Assembly: GCA_964036045.1 (NCBI GenBank)
Contig: OZ038379.1
Coordinates: 21,492,476-21,556,475 of the forward strand
Source of the DNA: Eutreptiella sp. 'Long Island Sound 2002'
Taxonomy: Eukaryota; Euglenozoa; Euglenophyceae; Eutreptiales; Eutreptiaceae
Length of the DNA stretch: 64,000 nucleotides
Direction of reading: 5' to 3'
Shown: piece after piece, positions 32,540 to 44,750 of the stretch
How positions within the stretch are numbered: position 1 is the stretch's first letter
Layout of the letters: every line of letters begins with the position of its first letter
Program-made: the position numbers and the translations under genes
Notes under the pieces: model-generated
Seen by the model: only the letters and a program-made list of their open reading frames with translations
What the model was told of the DNA's origin: nothing
The model's database searches: none

Positions 32540-34615
32540 CCCCCCTTGTGCTGTGGTGGCCACCACTGTCGCATTTTCAGGAAAAAGGGATTTTTTCTTG
32601 GCCTTTCCTTGGTTTCCACATCTACTTTAAAATACCTATAGTTTCCCTCACACAGAAAAATGGACGCTCACCATGGCTGGCGTCTTTTTGCTGCTTTGTT
32701 CGTGACATTTCCTACAGAAAACTCAGCGCTCATGGCGCTGCCGGGGTTCCTGTGGCTTGGCTGGGTTAGGTTGGGAGCATGCCATAAACATGTGCATGTG
32801 CATCCCTCCCTCCAAGACGCAGCGCGACATAAACCCAACGCAAGACACAATATACACATTCGCATGGGTTATCATAAACCTGCTGGCGACCTGTGACCTG
32901 TCTTAGGGTGAAGGGAGTCGTTAAAAAAATTAAATTGCCCCTTGATGGGGTCTTGGGTTCTGCTCAGTCTCCTGGCTGCTGCTTTTCGGCCCGAACACGG
33001 CCTACTCAGCGACGCTTTCGCGAGGATATCCGCAGAGGCAGGAATGGGAGAATTATGGACGAATCCACGCAAACGCGAAGCCACAACACCTAAATCCGTC
33101 AAATGACGGCCTAGAATTTTTCTAAGACAACACACCTGAGCAGAATCCAATTGTGCATCAGATGCACATTTTTATAAAAATTATAGTCATCTCTCGATTT
33201 TTTAAATCAAGAAATTCCTACGCAGAAAAAAGCGGCGCGCAGGAGCGGCTCCTAGCGAAGCGCCGGAAAATGCAAAAATAATGAGATTATAAACGTATGT
33301 CTCACGTAGACTGGAAAATGACGAGACACACATTAATAAATAAACATACTGATTCCACCCACACTGATAGAAGAATCAAAAATCCAAGAATTCGAAAATC
33401 AACGAAAAGACTTCAATGAATCAGGTATAAACTACAGGTGTGCTCGTCTCGTATGCAGCATGCACATTGCTCGTCTCGTGTCTCCGTGAACGAGTCTTGT
33501 AGCAGCGCTAACAAACGATAGAGGGCTAGATTAGAAAGATCGCAGATGATTAGAGGTCAGATCAGGGTGATTAGACATACACACAAGTGCATAGCGACGT
33601 TTTTGCTTGCGCTTTGTTCTTACCCTCACCTTGCTTCACTCTCCAGCGGTAGGTAAGGTGAGTAAGCCCAGGAGGGGCCACCCCCTGGTGGAGTTCGTGA
33701 TTGTAGGCAAGATTAGAGGTTTGCGTATTATAGGTCACACTGAGAAGCGTATAATACGTGGAGTGTGGCTTGGTTCCTCCGCCGCAAACACCCCTTCATT
33801 TGCCTTTGCTTTACAGGTGGGAAGGTAGGGTGATTGGTGCAGCAACATACCATTTTTTTCTTGCCCTGCTAAACAAGGGCGCTGATCACACAAACAATTG
33901 ACTGCACCTCCGCCAGGAATGGCGAGGGCAGTTCGACTCCATCGACATCCACGCTGTGCACGCAACAAGAGCACCCCTTCTCTCCAAGCCCTAGCAGGGG
34001 AAACGCGTTGTTGCGTCCCCTGTGAGGCAGGCCACAGTTGCTTAGCAGCGCTGTGTTCTCTTGTCTTCTTCACAGGAGGGTCATTAGGACCCACGACGTG
34101 TTCTTCAACCACACCCAGTAGAGTGTGCGTGTAGGAGTGGTAGTCCTGAGTGGGGGCTTGAGCCAGTTGCAGAAGTGCTCGCCCACCAGGATGGTGCCAC
34201 TGTAGGGTGTGTAGGACTTGTAGTGCGTGTGTCACTGTCCCACCCGTTTCCTGCAATTTTAGCAGGGTTGGTGGGCTGTGGCAGTGGTTAGGTCAGCGTT
34301 TTGGCCACTTAGCAAAATGGCGTTTTCATGCCTTCATAGCTTTTGGCCACCCCTCCCTGTAGTAGACAGATAGGTAGGGAAAACAATACCTGGATTAGTA
34401 CGCTGGGTATTCCCCCAAGGTTTTGCGCCAGCACAGAAATTGGGCGCTTAGGGGAGGGGAGACCCGGGGCGTACCCCGTGGCATCAATAAGACAACCCTC
34501 CAGGTTTAGCAAGCGTGCAGACTTGGGTATAATTAGGACACCACTTCTGCGGCTTGCTCTCAGGACCTTAGGAATAGCACACTCACACATACGCTTAGGC
34601 GTGTAAGGGTAAGGT
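32540..34615. other. Flank between the U repeats and element 1
   Basis: This should contain the 3' untranslated region and 3' LTR of element 1 if they survive, but no matching 5' LTR was found at 60.43-60.53 kb. Two minus-strand open frames occur without recognisable domains: 92 codons at 32872-33150 and 173 codons at 33735-34256. The part 33150-33600 is AT-rich and empty. Confidence 0.35.
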
Positions 34616-35188
34616 TCAGTCCCTAGCTTTAGTCTTGGAGGCAAGCGTCTCAGCGAGCTTCAGCAACTCACCAAGGTTGTTCTGGGACAAGTAGTCAACC
34701 AGAACTGAGTTTAGGCGTCCTTCAGGTAGAACAAACGCAGAGAAGGGCTCCCAGGTGGCCTCTTCGACTCCAAACCCTTCCCAGAGGGTGAGCAAGCGCC
34801 AACCCTGGCGATAGCGGTGGCGTAGGACAGACTTCACCAGGTAGAAGCCCTCCTTAGCCATCTCCTCGGCGTTCATGCCGGGGAGTTCCCCTTCAACTTC
34901 CATAGGGCTGGCAGCCCCTTGCAGGTCTAGGGCGGCGATTTCCTCGTCGTTCAGCTCCCATTCTTCCCCACAGAGGTCTTCAGGATCATAGTAGCGCTTC
35001 AGGTGTTGAGCAGCGCACACCAGGGTCCCCCCTAGACGGGGAGAACACCGCACGGTGATACGGTGTCCATCCACTGATAGAATCTTGTATGGCCCGAAGT
35101 ATGGGTCATCGCTGGTAGAGCGTGGCCAGGCGGGTAGTCGACTGTGGTGCACCAGCACCCAGTCCCCCTCTTGGTAGGTGGCCGGTAC
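34616..35188 (-). pseudogene. Element 1 integrase C-terminus and chromodomain
   Basis: The frame includes VLVHHSRLPAWP and DPYFGPYKIL (the SH3-like tail of the integrase). Then comes a chromodomain-like end: LRHRYRQGWRLLTLWEGFG, then EEATWEP and a closing helix (VLVDYLSQNN). Chromodomains steer integration of such elements to particular chromatin. It is in frame with the integrase ORF upstream but separated from it by a TGA at 35189-35191 (KNKH, stop, VPATY). It ends at a natural stop (SKTKARD). Confidence 0.8.
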
Positions 35189-36378
35189 TCAGTGCTTGTT
35201 CTTCTTGTTCCACTGATGCTCCCTCACTCTCTGGAGCATAGCCTTGGCCTTGTCCACCTTCGCTTGTTGCTCTTGGAACCATTCACCCACAGAAGAATGG
35301 GTGTCCTCTGGATAGGGGGCATGTAGGAACCATGCCGGGCGCCCTAGGAATAGCTCATGGGGCGAGTAGCCAGAAGCTGAACTCTCTTGGGAGTTCATCA
35401 TCAAGGATATGACGGGGAGTAGTCTCACCCAGTCTCTGGTGCGTTCAGTTTTGCACCATATCCGTACATTCTCCTTGAGGACACGGATCTGTCGCTCACA
35501 TAGGGGGTTGCTCGTGTGCGAGTAGGGAATCCCCGTAGACACCTGGACATTGAGGGATCTCAGGACCCTCTTGTACCAACCGGTATCTGAGGGTACTCGT
35601 ACGTCCTCATCGGAGTTGATCTCCTTCGGCGCCCCATAGACACAAAACCACTCCTTCAGGAGTATCTTGATAGTCTCCTCCCCGGTAATGTGCTTGGTAC
35701 ATGGGAACACCCTGGTAAACCTGGTCAACCCACAGGTCACCACGAGGGCGAAGTCATGGCCCCCGAACTGCGGCATCTCCGTGTAGTCCACGTATAGAAC
35801 ACTGTTAGCACAGTGAGAGATGGGCAGGGTCGAGTAGAGACCTCTGTCCCTGATATCCCCTGTTTTGCAGGACCTGCACGGCCACTTGTCCACGATAGGC
35901 TGGAGGGTTTTCCGCAGTTGGTCGTCAGTCCACGTAGTGTGGAACCACTGCTTGAACAGCCTCAGGGTACGGTCAGCACCCACATGACCGCTGGACTCAT
36001 GGGTCCACTTCAGCAGCGCTGGAACTCTGTCACTAGGTACCACGATGCGGTCCTCGTGCCAGGGGTAGCTCTTGTCCCTCTTCCACTGATCTTGGTTGAC
36101 CAGGAGGGGTTCAAGGCGTTTCTCCAGCGGCTTGTAGATATCCCCAAACTCCTTCAGGTACTCCGATTGTTGGAGTCCATCCAGGGGGCGTATCATCGTC
36201 ATGTTGAGGTCCAAGTGGACGTCCATACGGCTGAACGCCTCCTTAGCCAGCGCTTCAGACCGGGCACCAATCAGGGCGTCGAAGTTGTTGCGGCTGATGT
36301 AGTCTGCACACTCGTTCTTCACTCCCTGCATATGGTGTACCGTCAGCCGTAGTTGACTGAGGTAGGTCCACCAGCGCC
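35189..36378 (-). pseudogene. Element 1 RNase H end and integrase
   Basis: The frame starts in the RNase H tail (RRWWTYLSQLRL, QGVKNECADYISRNN). The integrase zinc-binding motif follows (HESSGH, then a CRSC pair), then the catalytic core with Asp (LYVDYTEM), Asp (EINSDEDV) and Glu (PLCERQIRVLKEN), so the DDE triad is present. Integrase inserts the element cDNA into host DNA. The upstream junction carries the 11-bp scar at 36383-36393; removing it joins this frame exactly to RNase H. Confidence 0.8.
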
Positions 36379-36382
36379 GTAG

Positions 36383-36393
36383 TGATTCAGTAG
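36383..36393. repeat. 11-bp insertion scar GTAG-TGATTCA-GTAG in element 1
   Basis: The plus strand reads gtag (36379-36382), tgattca (36383-36389), gtag (36390-36393). Seven extra bases plus a duplicated GTAG add 11 bp to the coding frame and shift it; without them the RNase H and integrase frames are continuous. The bases TGA and TTCA match the two ends of element 3 (TGAAGC and GCTTCA), and GTAG is also the target duplication of element 3. It looks like the remnant of a second insertion of that type. Confidence 0.65.
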
Positions 36394-37593
36394 CTTGGCC
36401 TTCTCAGGTGGGGGGCCCTTCTGGATACTGCGGACCGGTTCTTGGTTGCACAGCCAGACCACAGGGTTACTGCCCAACAGTCGTGCTTGTGAGGATAGCA
36501 CCAGCATACCCGCGAGCAATTCCTGCTCATAGGTGGAGTAGTTCCCCCTGGCCTGGTTCCACTTCCAGTTCCAGTGGCCCAGAGGTACTAGGACCCACTT
36601 GTCGTCAGGGTAGCTGTGCTTGAGGGTTCCATCCCGGTTGAGACCTTCCGTCCCCCATTGGGAAATGGCCGAGTCGAACTCCTCCTTCTCTAGTGCTTGC
36701 CATTGGAACAACGTTCCACCACCGCCCACATTGCTGGCGTCGGTCACCAGGATAATATCCCCTTGTGCCCTAGGCACGCCCAAGCACTTAGCGTTGGCCA
36801 CCTTGTCTTTGAGCTCGTCAAACGCTTGTTGCTCTTGTGGGCCCCAGAGCCAAGTAGTACTCTTCTTGATCAAGTCCGTCAGAATGGCGCTGGTGTAGGT
36901 GAAGTTCTGGATATGGCGGCGGTAGAAGTTGCACGCCCCAATGAAACTGCGTACATCATGAAGTCCTTTCTTGGGGTCTTCGTGTCGTACCTTAGCATCC
37001 ATCGGGGGTTTGGCCTTAGAGGCCGCCGGGGTCCACCACCCATAGCCAACGTCAAACCCCAGGTACTGCATGGTCTCCTGCATGAACTCACACTTCTCCA
37101 GCTTGAGTCGTGTGTGGTTCTCCTGGCAGACCGCAAAGAACTCACCCAAGAGGATTAGGTGATCCTCCTGGGTATTGGTCCCGAGGCATACATCGTCGAT
37201 GTGCGCCTCCATCTGGGCCCCACGGGATATAAGCTCCTGCACCTTAGGTCTTCTTCGTAGGATGGACAAGATCTTGTTCATCAGCTCTTGGAATAGAGCG
37301 GGTGCGTTGGCCACGCCAAACGGCATGACCTTCCACTTGAACACCCTCCCCTGAGGGGTGATGAAGGCCAGTAGCTCCTGAGCGTTGGGCGTCAGGTCCA
37401 CTTGCCAGAATCCGCTCCTCTTGTCCATCTTGGTCTTGTAGCGACAGGAGGCTATCTTCTCAAGGGTAGACTCCATATTAGGAATGGACCCTGAGTGGTT
37501 CAGCGTTTTCTTGTTCAGCTCTCCGTAGTCCACTACCAGCCGTTTGGCGGTAGACCCAGGTTTAGCCACCAGGAAACAGGGGCTGCAGTGTAG
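36394..37593 (-). pseudogene. Element 1 reverse transcriptase and RNase H
   Basis: RT motifs in order: FLVAKPGSTAKRLVVDYGELN, KMDKRSGFWQVDL (motif A), WKVMPFGVANAPALFQELMN (motif B) and EAHIDDVCLGT (motif C, catalytic Asp pair intact, ~37195). The thumb (KLEKCEFM, YLGFDVGYGWW) follows, then RNase H (ILVTDASNVGGGG, GNYSTYEQELLAGMLVL). The enzyme makes cDNA from element RNA. The 5' boundary at 37593 is the insertion site of element 3; the frame continues at 43455. Catalytic residues survive although the gene as a whole is broken. Confidence 0.85.
37590..37593. repeat. Target duplication GTAG, left side of element 3
   Basis: Identical to 43451-43454. Removing element 3 and one GTAG restores the element 1 frame (DGDYP to HCSPCFLV). 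Confidence 0.75.
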
Positions 37594-40500
37594 TGAAGCG
37601 GTACCCAGAACCCCATGACCATGGTGGGGTATACAACCGGTCTCCGTGTGCCCACTAACCCCATGTACGGAGGGGAAGACGCCCGGTGAAGCCCGGTGAG
37701 AGCCCGGCAGGGGCGTGTCCCTTGCCGTAAAGCCCCCGTGACGGCATTCCGGCCACTTGGGGCATGTCACCATGTACCGGCAAACTGCCGTTTGCCGGTA
37801 TCTTACTATTTCACGCCAATTTGCCCCGCACCGCCTTCGGCCGTCGATTCGGCAACCTAACCCTAACAACAGATGTAGGTAAGACGTGTTGGTGTGAGAG
37901 ATCTGGGCATTTCAGCTATTAGCGGCCGCATCGGCAAACGATGCGTCGCCCGCTGAGATTTACACATCAGAATATCAGAAATCAACAGGGTTTTATTTTC
38001 ATATTGTTTCCGTAAATTTTCACGCTTCCGTTCTGATAATCAATGTTTTGACTGCTGGCGGTTGGCTCGCGACTTTAGCGTAACCGCCAGTTTAACTGTT
38101 ATTTACAGACATTTTAGCGCAATCCGTGACGAAGACTCTAAAGTCTTCAGAAATTGCATTGATGCATCTGCAATTTTCACATTGTACACTCGCAACCTTA
38201 ATCCGAATTTTTCAGGATGTCGAAATCCGATTTTCGACTTCGACATCCCCGCACTCGATTTGACCTCTTTCGAGTGGACCTACGTGCTTCCCTATGCACG
38301 AATCAACTTTCCTTTTGTCTTGCCCTCCATTTGTCTTAGAGATATGGGCAAAACAAAGTTGATTCGTGAGGCCACTTGTGAGGGTCATATCTCGTGCTGC
38401 TTGCGAGGAATGACAATAAGGAAGCATGGGATGTATTCACAATACTCCCGACGTAATTTAGGAAGCTTTATACGCCTTGCGTCTCCACACGTGCGCGCTA
38501 GCGTAATGGATCATGGTCAAGAGGGTAGAGTTTGCGTTATAACTCTTTGGCCATGATATTGCGTGCGTTAAGATAACTTTCGAGTGTAGCGCGCGAGTGT
38601 TGGTGTTGCATAGGAACTTTCCTTGAGTTCCTATGAGCGATTGACACAAAGTTATGCCCTTGGAGGGGCATGACATATCGTGGGGGGAGCTACCTTTTTG
38701 GGCAGTATGTGGTATGTGCCATGTGTTGTATTGCGTGCCCATTTGGCGGGTTTGGCTAAGAGCGATACACCCACCTATGGACCTCATATTGCACGAGGCC
38801 CTTCCTAATACTCCCCATGATCAATTGCAAGCCTAACCTTCGTGGAGGGAAGCTTGTGTGGCGATCCCAAAGCGATGCGTTGGGAGCAAGGTGTGTGTTT
38901 TGCAATTTTCCATATTTTCATGTGCCCACTTGGGAAGTAGCGCTCGTGACCTTTCAAAGCGCCCCAAGTGGAGCACATATGTGGAATCGAAGGTCATTGG
39001 TGTCAAGTCATTGTGTTTAGAAGGATTGGTCGATTACTCAATCCAAGCCGAAGATATTATAATATATTTGTGCGCCTTTCAAGGCACTTTTGGGTGTTTT
39101 TCGCCAATATTGCTTTTTTTTGCCCGTCATGATGTCAAGTGGCGACCGTGTATCTCAACGTTGCGCTCAATTGACATCATGACCCAAGTATGTTTTGAGG
39201 GTACATACTTCGGTGCCCAACATATCTTGGACCCGGCGAATAACTCCTCTTGGGCTTGGCATACCGTGGCGCCCATGTTGGCGATTTGGGACCATCCCAA
39301 ATCATGGGCTTATTTGGGGACCCTGCCATTCCCGAAACCGGAGGAGTTGGGCGACGCCCAAAAGATATGTTGGACACATATGACTTGATACCAATCCTAT
39401 GGCACACTCCGGTCCAAGTCGGGCATGTGCCTCATTTGCCCCAACCATGAGTGTGCGCATTTTCGGCCATTTTGAGCAATTTTCCACATTTTCTGCCCGC
39501 CGTGCTCCATGTTCAGCTACCTCGTGCACGCCGGACGCATGGACCAATGGACCATATATGACATGGGTGTTATGTATATTGGTCCCCATGGCTCACACAC
39601 CACGTGGGCGAAGCGGAGCAACCTTCGTTAAGGTGCTAGCCCAAAGTGAGTGTGGACAATTTTGCCATTTTGGCATTTGTGGACCCAAATGGGATTGTCA
39701 CCACGCCGAGTGGCATGGAGATCATTGAGAGCCAAGGGCATGGGAGTCTCCGTTGGAGTCCCGGTGGATCGCGTATGGAATGGCGTATCCGATCTCCAAG
39801 CCGGCGTGGAGATATACTATTGGGAGCACCCCCGAACTTTGGCTCATTTCGAGCAGCCAAAATGACCCCCTTTTGGGACCCCAATTTCACCCCCCCGTGT
39901 GGTGAATTGGCGGCCCCATATCTCTATGCCCATGAGGAGCCCGGACCTAATTTCAAGTTGTACACTCAGATAGAAGTCTTAGGTCCTGCGTCCTATCCTG
40001 TGAGCCATTGGCCTTGCCCTGGCCGGGCGAGCCACGTGTGGGAATGACGCCAATTTTGGTAATTTTGGCATCATGACCCCACTTGACGAACCCGTGGTGC
40101 CCTGATGCCGGGACCTCAGAGGGAACCAGGTTGGGTGAGGGCTCCAGGGAGTTCGTACTCGAAGGGCATAGGGTCAGTTGCCTCGTCCCTACCTCTGGCG
40201 GGTCCGGACGAGGGGTTGATTTTGGAGATTTTTGAGCTATTATCAGTTTGCGCTGAAACAGCCCATTTTCAGCTACCAACTCCTAGGGGATAATGGCGGG
40301 GCCATATCTCTGGCTCAGAGAGAAGTTGGGACCTGCCGTTAAGGGAGCATAAGGAGCCACTGTCGGTTGGCCTTGGAGCCCCTTGGTTCCCAGGAACTCG
40401 CCTGTGGCTGGGCGGGACACCCCCCCTATTGGCAGGGGTTCAGGGTCCGGACTGAGCAGGGCATGGGTTGTGTTTGAGCCCCCGCCCCCACCAGCCACTG

Positions 40501-40769
40501 AGAGGGTCGGACCTGGGATTGGGATACGAGTTGGGACTGAATGTCTATTGTCCTGTGATGCCCTTACCCCAGTCCAGTCTTAACCCCATGTGTACATATC
40601 CTGATGTGTTGCTGTACATACTTTTGTTCCTTCGTTGCAGAGCCGCAAGGATCCTGAAACGCTTTACACGAGCGTAATGATGCCCCTGTGAGCGCAGTGC
40701 TTTGCCTGCCTGCTTGCCTGTGCGTGTCACCGCAGCGTCCCGTGGCCAGGCCCCCCACGGGAACGCGTC
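37594..40769 (+). repeat. LTR-like left part of element 3
   Basis: Aligns by eye with the reverse complement of the element 2 LTR: the shared start (G)TGAAGC, then gagattta, atcagaatatcag, aatcaacagggttttatt, ggttggctcgcga, gatgtcgaaatc and cttcgacatc. It is clearly diverged (roughly three quarters identical in the best part). The right limit is uncertain and set at the start of the 905-bp repeat. A telomere-like cctaaccctaac near 37855 is too short to mean anything. Open frames such as 38062-38556 have no recognisable domain. Confidence 0.55.
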
Positions 40770-41674
40770 AGAGGTTGGGGGGAGGGCAACCTCCAAGCTT
40801 CTCTTGGCATGCACGACCCCAATCCCATGAAATCCAAGACTTCCTCTTGTTTTCTTGCCGATCTTCCATCAGTTTGGGTTTCTCCAAAGAATTCTGTGAT
40901 CCTTGCCTCAGCCATGACACAATCTGGCGTCCTAGGCAAAGAGATGAAGGTATATGTAGACAATGTAAACATGTAGACAAGTAATATGTATATGTAACAC
41001 TTCTATACTATAAAATAGCTTAGAAGAGAGGACGAAATGAAGGCGGCGGCGTCGCCGCCATCAGAAAATCTGACGGCTACGAGTCGTCGCCATCAGGATC
41101 TCCACTCAGATCCTGCCCAAACTGGGCCAAACAGTGGTTTTTGGGCGAAAAACAGTGAAATATAGTGATTTTTGAGCCTAAAACACTCATTTCGCGTGTC
41201 TCCCCCCAACGCGTCGCGTAGCCGACACGACGCGTTTCTGTCCCAATTCAAACTATATATGAAAAGGCCCACTGTTGGGCCACACCATGGGCATCTGGCT
41301 GATTCCTGGGATCGCCTCAGGATTTTTTTAAAAAATCATGAAGGTGAATGTTTTCGCAAAAATTGACCTTCGCGGAACGCCGCGAAAAACGTCACGTTAT
41401 ATTCCTATATTTCTAAAAACGATAAATCAATGATAAAATTGATTAAAATCTCCAGAAATCAAGAAATAAAACTTCGATCTGGGGCTGCGTCGCGCAGGCG
41501 ACGAACGTTGTCGCCAGCCCCAAAATGACGAAAAATGACGATTTCTGGGGTATTTTACAGAAATCCCACAGAAATCAGGATGCCATAATCAGCCAAGGAA
41601 TTTTCTGAGCCAGCCTGGCGAAGAGCGCCACAGGCTGGGCAGCGGGTATGGGTGAGGCACCCCATACCGCTTCA
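40770..41674 (-). repeat. 905-bp direct repeat, left copy (possible 3' LTR)
   Basis: Nearly identical to 42545-43450, from agaggttggggggagggc to ataccgcttca. Read on the minus strand it starts TGAAGCGGTATGGGG and is preceded by a purine run (aaggagggggg) that would serve as a polypurine tract, so this copy would be the 3' LTR of a small minus-strand LTR element. A GTCGCC-rich hairpin (ggcggcggcgtcgccgcc) lies near 41043. Confidence 0.6.
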
Positions 41675-42544
41675 CCCCCCTCCTTAGAAGCCTTGCCTAT
41701 ATCCAAGAGAAGGCAAGGCAAAGGAGGCGCTCTGACCCCTGCACTGCCCTGGTTTCAAAACTGATTCAGCAGGACAGTGGTGGGGGGGGGGGCTCGTAAG
41801 TAATTTACATGCCACTCACATGTAGGTCTTTTTTTTTCTTTTTCTGATCTATTCATAGGGCAATTGCCCCCCAGGGGGGACCACACTGGTCCCTGGCACT
41901 CCCTTTAGCCTCTGGTGACCAAACCAGGGGCGCTGCAGGTGCTTCCGACCTGACTGATGGCGCTGAGGCGCACATATTGGCCCTTTTTCTCCATGGGCAT
42001 GGAAACATAATAATTCAATAAATTCAAATGCGGAAAAAAAAATTATTTAGGGTCCAACCCAAGGCAACGAATTCCTCGCGCCTGAATTTAGGGCCATTTC
42101 CTGCCCAAGGCGACGAATTCCTCGTGCCTGTTCAGGGTCGATTCCCAACCCAAGGCGACGAATTAACGCGCCTGATTTGGGGGATTTAGGGTCATTTCCT
42201 ACCCAAGGCGACCCGCGCCTGTTTAGGGTGGCGACCTCCGGAGGGCCAACCAACCCAAGGCGACGAGTTAACGCGCCTGCTTGTGCGGTTCGCGGATGGC
42301 GTCGTCGTCGCTGTGGTCGTCGCCCAGCCACTTGATGGACTTGGGGGCTCCATAGGGTATTCTACCCATCGTAGGAGTCAAGGAGTTCCTCGCGGATGCA
42401 CCATTCATCACGTTGATGCCCTGGACCTTAGCTCCTGCAGATGTTTCCCAGCGAAGAAGCGGTACTCCTGCAGTCTGGGCGTCGTCGCCGTCCGCAGGCC
42501 GTCACACCGCCTTGGTGGCCTTGGCGTCGGCAGAATTCTTTTGA
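41675..42544 (-). other. 870-bp spacer between the 905-bp repeats
   Basis: Starts with the purine tract (minus strand, 41675-41690). From 42050 to 42280 an imperfect short tandem repeat of type cccaaggcgacgaattcctcgcgcctgattt.gggt, unit about 55-65 bp, occurs four to five times. No coding domain was recognised; the spacer is far too short for a full gag-pol. Confidence 0.5.
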
Positions 42545-43450
42545 AGAGGTTGGGGGGAGGGCAACCTCCAAGCTTCCCTTGGCATGCAGGACCCCAATCC
42601 CATGAAATCCAAGACTTCCTCTTGTTTTCTTGCTGATCTTCCATCAGTTTGGGTTTCTCCAAAGAATTCTGTGATCCTTGCCTCGGCCATGACACAATCT
42701 GGCGTCCTAGGCAAAGAGATGAAGGTATATGTAGACAATATAAACGTGTAGACAAGTAATATGTATATGTAACACTTCCATACTATAAAATAGCTTAGAA
42801 GAGAGGACGAAATTTCTGGCGGCGGCGTCGCCGCCATCAGAAAATCTGACGGCTACGAGTCGTCGCCATCAGGATCTCCACTCAGATCCTGCCCAAACTG
42901 GGCCAAACAGTGGTTTTTGGGCGAAAACAGTGAAATATAGTGATTTTTGAGCCAAAAACACTCATTTCGCGTGTCTTTCCCCAACGCGTCGCGTAGCCGA
43001 CACGACGCGTTTCTGTCCCAATTCAAACTATATATGAAAAGGCCCACTGTTGGGCCACACCATGGGCATCTGGCTGATTCCTGGGATCGCCTCAGTATTT
43101 TTTAAAAAAATCATGAACGTGAATGTTTTCGCAAAAATTGACCTTCGCGGAACGCCGCGAAAAAGGTCACGTTATATTGCTATATTTCTAGAAACGATAA
43201 ATCAATAATAAAATTGATTAAAATCTCCAGAAATCGAGAAATAAAACTTCGATCTGGGGCTGCGTCGCGCAGGCGACGAACGTCGTCGCCAGCCCCAAAA
43301 TGACGAAAAATGACGATTTCTGGGGTATTTTACAGAAATCCCACAGAAATCAGGAAGCCATGATCAGGCGAGGAAATTTCCTGAGCCAGCCTGGCGAAGA
43401 GCGCCACAGGCTGGGCAGCGGGTATGGGTGAGGCACCCCATACCGCTTCA
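42545..43450 (-). repeat. 905-bp direct repeat, right copy (possible 5' LTR)
   Basis: Second copy, one base longer than the left one. Its outer end, ataccgcttca, is the right end of element 3 and abuts the GTAG duplication at 43451-43454. Confidence 0.6.
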
Positions 43451-43454
43451 GTAG

Positions 43455-44750
43455 GGGGTAGTCCCCGTCCTTGTACTCCAGGACTAGGCCGGCGTCGATA
43501 CATTCTTGTATCTGTCGCTCAATCTCGTCGGCCTGCTCTTTAGGAGCTGGATAGGGTCTCCTCCGGATCTTGTGACCCACGAACTCGGGTTTCAGCTTGA
43601 GGTCCATCTGTACCAGCTTGTCACATGAGGCTGGAGGGGGTAGGTCTCTGAACACCTCCAGATAAGTCCTTATAAGCTTCTGCACCCGCGGGTCCAATAG
43701 CTTGATCTTGTCCTCCATGTCCTCGTCAGAGTGTAAGTTGCTTGCCCCCTGCGTAATAGACGTCAGGAGGTGATCCTCCACCGACTCTTCGCCCTTGGTA
43801 GTGTCCTTCAACCCTTGGCAGGCATATAGAAGGTCTTGTTCAACCATCTCCGATGGACGATGTCAACATAGGCACGCTCGAGGGGGTTCACAGACACGTT
43901 CCTCCAAGAGGTCGTCCTCCTCTGGGGTCCTCACATGGGCGCCCCACACGCTCTTCATGAGCTTAAGATCTACCTCCCTTTGCCAGGTGGTGATCTTCTG
44001 TTCGAGGTCCTCCTTCAATTGGGATAGATCTCCCATACGTCCTTGCTTCAGTGGCCATGAGCTGCGGGTAGGCTTAGCGTAGCATAGCTTTTTCGCCACC
44101 AACTTCCTCTTGGAATCCACATACTCCCTTAGCCTGGATCGAGGGTCCAGCTCTTCGTCCACGGGGTCTTCCACCCTCATGGAGAGTAGGGGTTTCAGTG
44201 GGGCGACGTACTCGGCGTTCTCCACTTCCTCCACACACGTCTGCACGAAGAAGGCGTTGTGCTCAGTTTCGTCATCTGAGTGGATAGAGCTAGGTAGCTC
44301 AGATAGTCCACACTCAGAGACTCCATCAGGAACAGGTACATGGCAGGGAGAGTTGGGGGCGTTGGTGTCAGTCACGACGTACTCTTCCCCTCTGGGGATA
44401 GTCTCAACAGCATCTTGAGGTCGTACGCGATCCTTCAAGTCACCCAAGGCGAGTCCATCGCTTTCTCGTTGTATAGCCTGGACCAGAGTCGGGTCCAGAT
44501 CCTCCCAGGGGATGGAGGTAAGACCTCCGTCCACCACGCTGAGCATACTCCCCCATCCGGGTTTCCGAATAGGCGTTTTACGCCCCAGAGGCACATAGAT
44601 GGCCTCATCAGGTAAACTAACAGAGCTGATAGTCAGCCTGTCCAGGAGGTTTCGCCAGTACTCATTGCCCCCATGGGCTCCCCAATCGGGGGAACACAGG
44701 ACCATACGGGAACGTTCCAAGGCCACCTTGGTCAGCACCTTCCCCAGATT
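43455..44750 (-). pseudogene. Element 1 pol linker upstream of RT
   Basis: The downstream part reads KLLDPRVQKLIRTYLEVF, DLPPPASCDKLVQMDLKL, IRRRPYPAPKEQADEIERQI and GLVLEYKDGDYP, the usual approach to the RT domain in gypsy elements. It is joined through a TGA at 43863-43865 (PRACLC, stop, HRPSEM) to an upstream stretch rich in Asp, Glu and Lys (VCEPPRACLC, REYVDSKRKLVAKKLCYAKP). A frameshift near 44750 (after GNPRFSE) separates it from the protease frame. Confidence 0.75.

Larger units (their letters stand above)
37594..43450. mobile_element. Element 3: 5857-bp composite insertion with inverted ends TGAAGCGGTA
   Basis: The plus strand begins TGAAGCGGTACC and ends ATACCGCTTCA: 10-bp perfect inverted ends, flanked by GTAG on both sides. 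It splits the element 1 RT frame, which is restored on removal. The left ~3.1 kb is a diverged relative of the element 2 LTR in plus orientation. The right part holds two ~905-bp direct repeats around an 870-bp spacer. No transposase, integrase or RT was found inside, so it is non-autonomous. Either a DNA transposon with LTR-like ends or fused LTR elements could explain it. Confidence 0.7.

Noticed and set aside
37855-37870. Telomere-like cctaaccctaac
   Set aside because: Only about two repeat units inside an LTR-like segment; no array.
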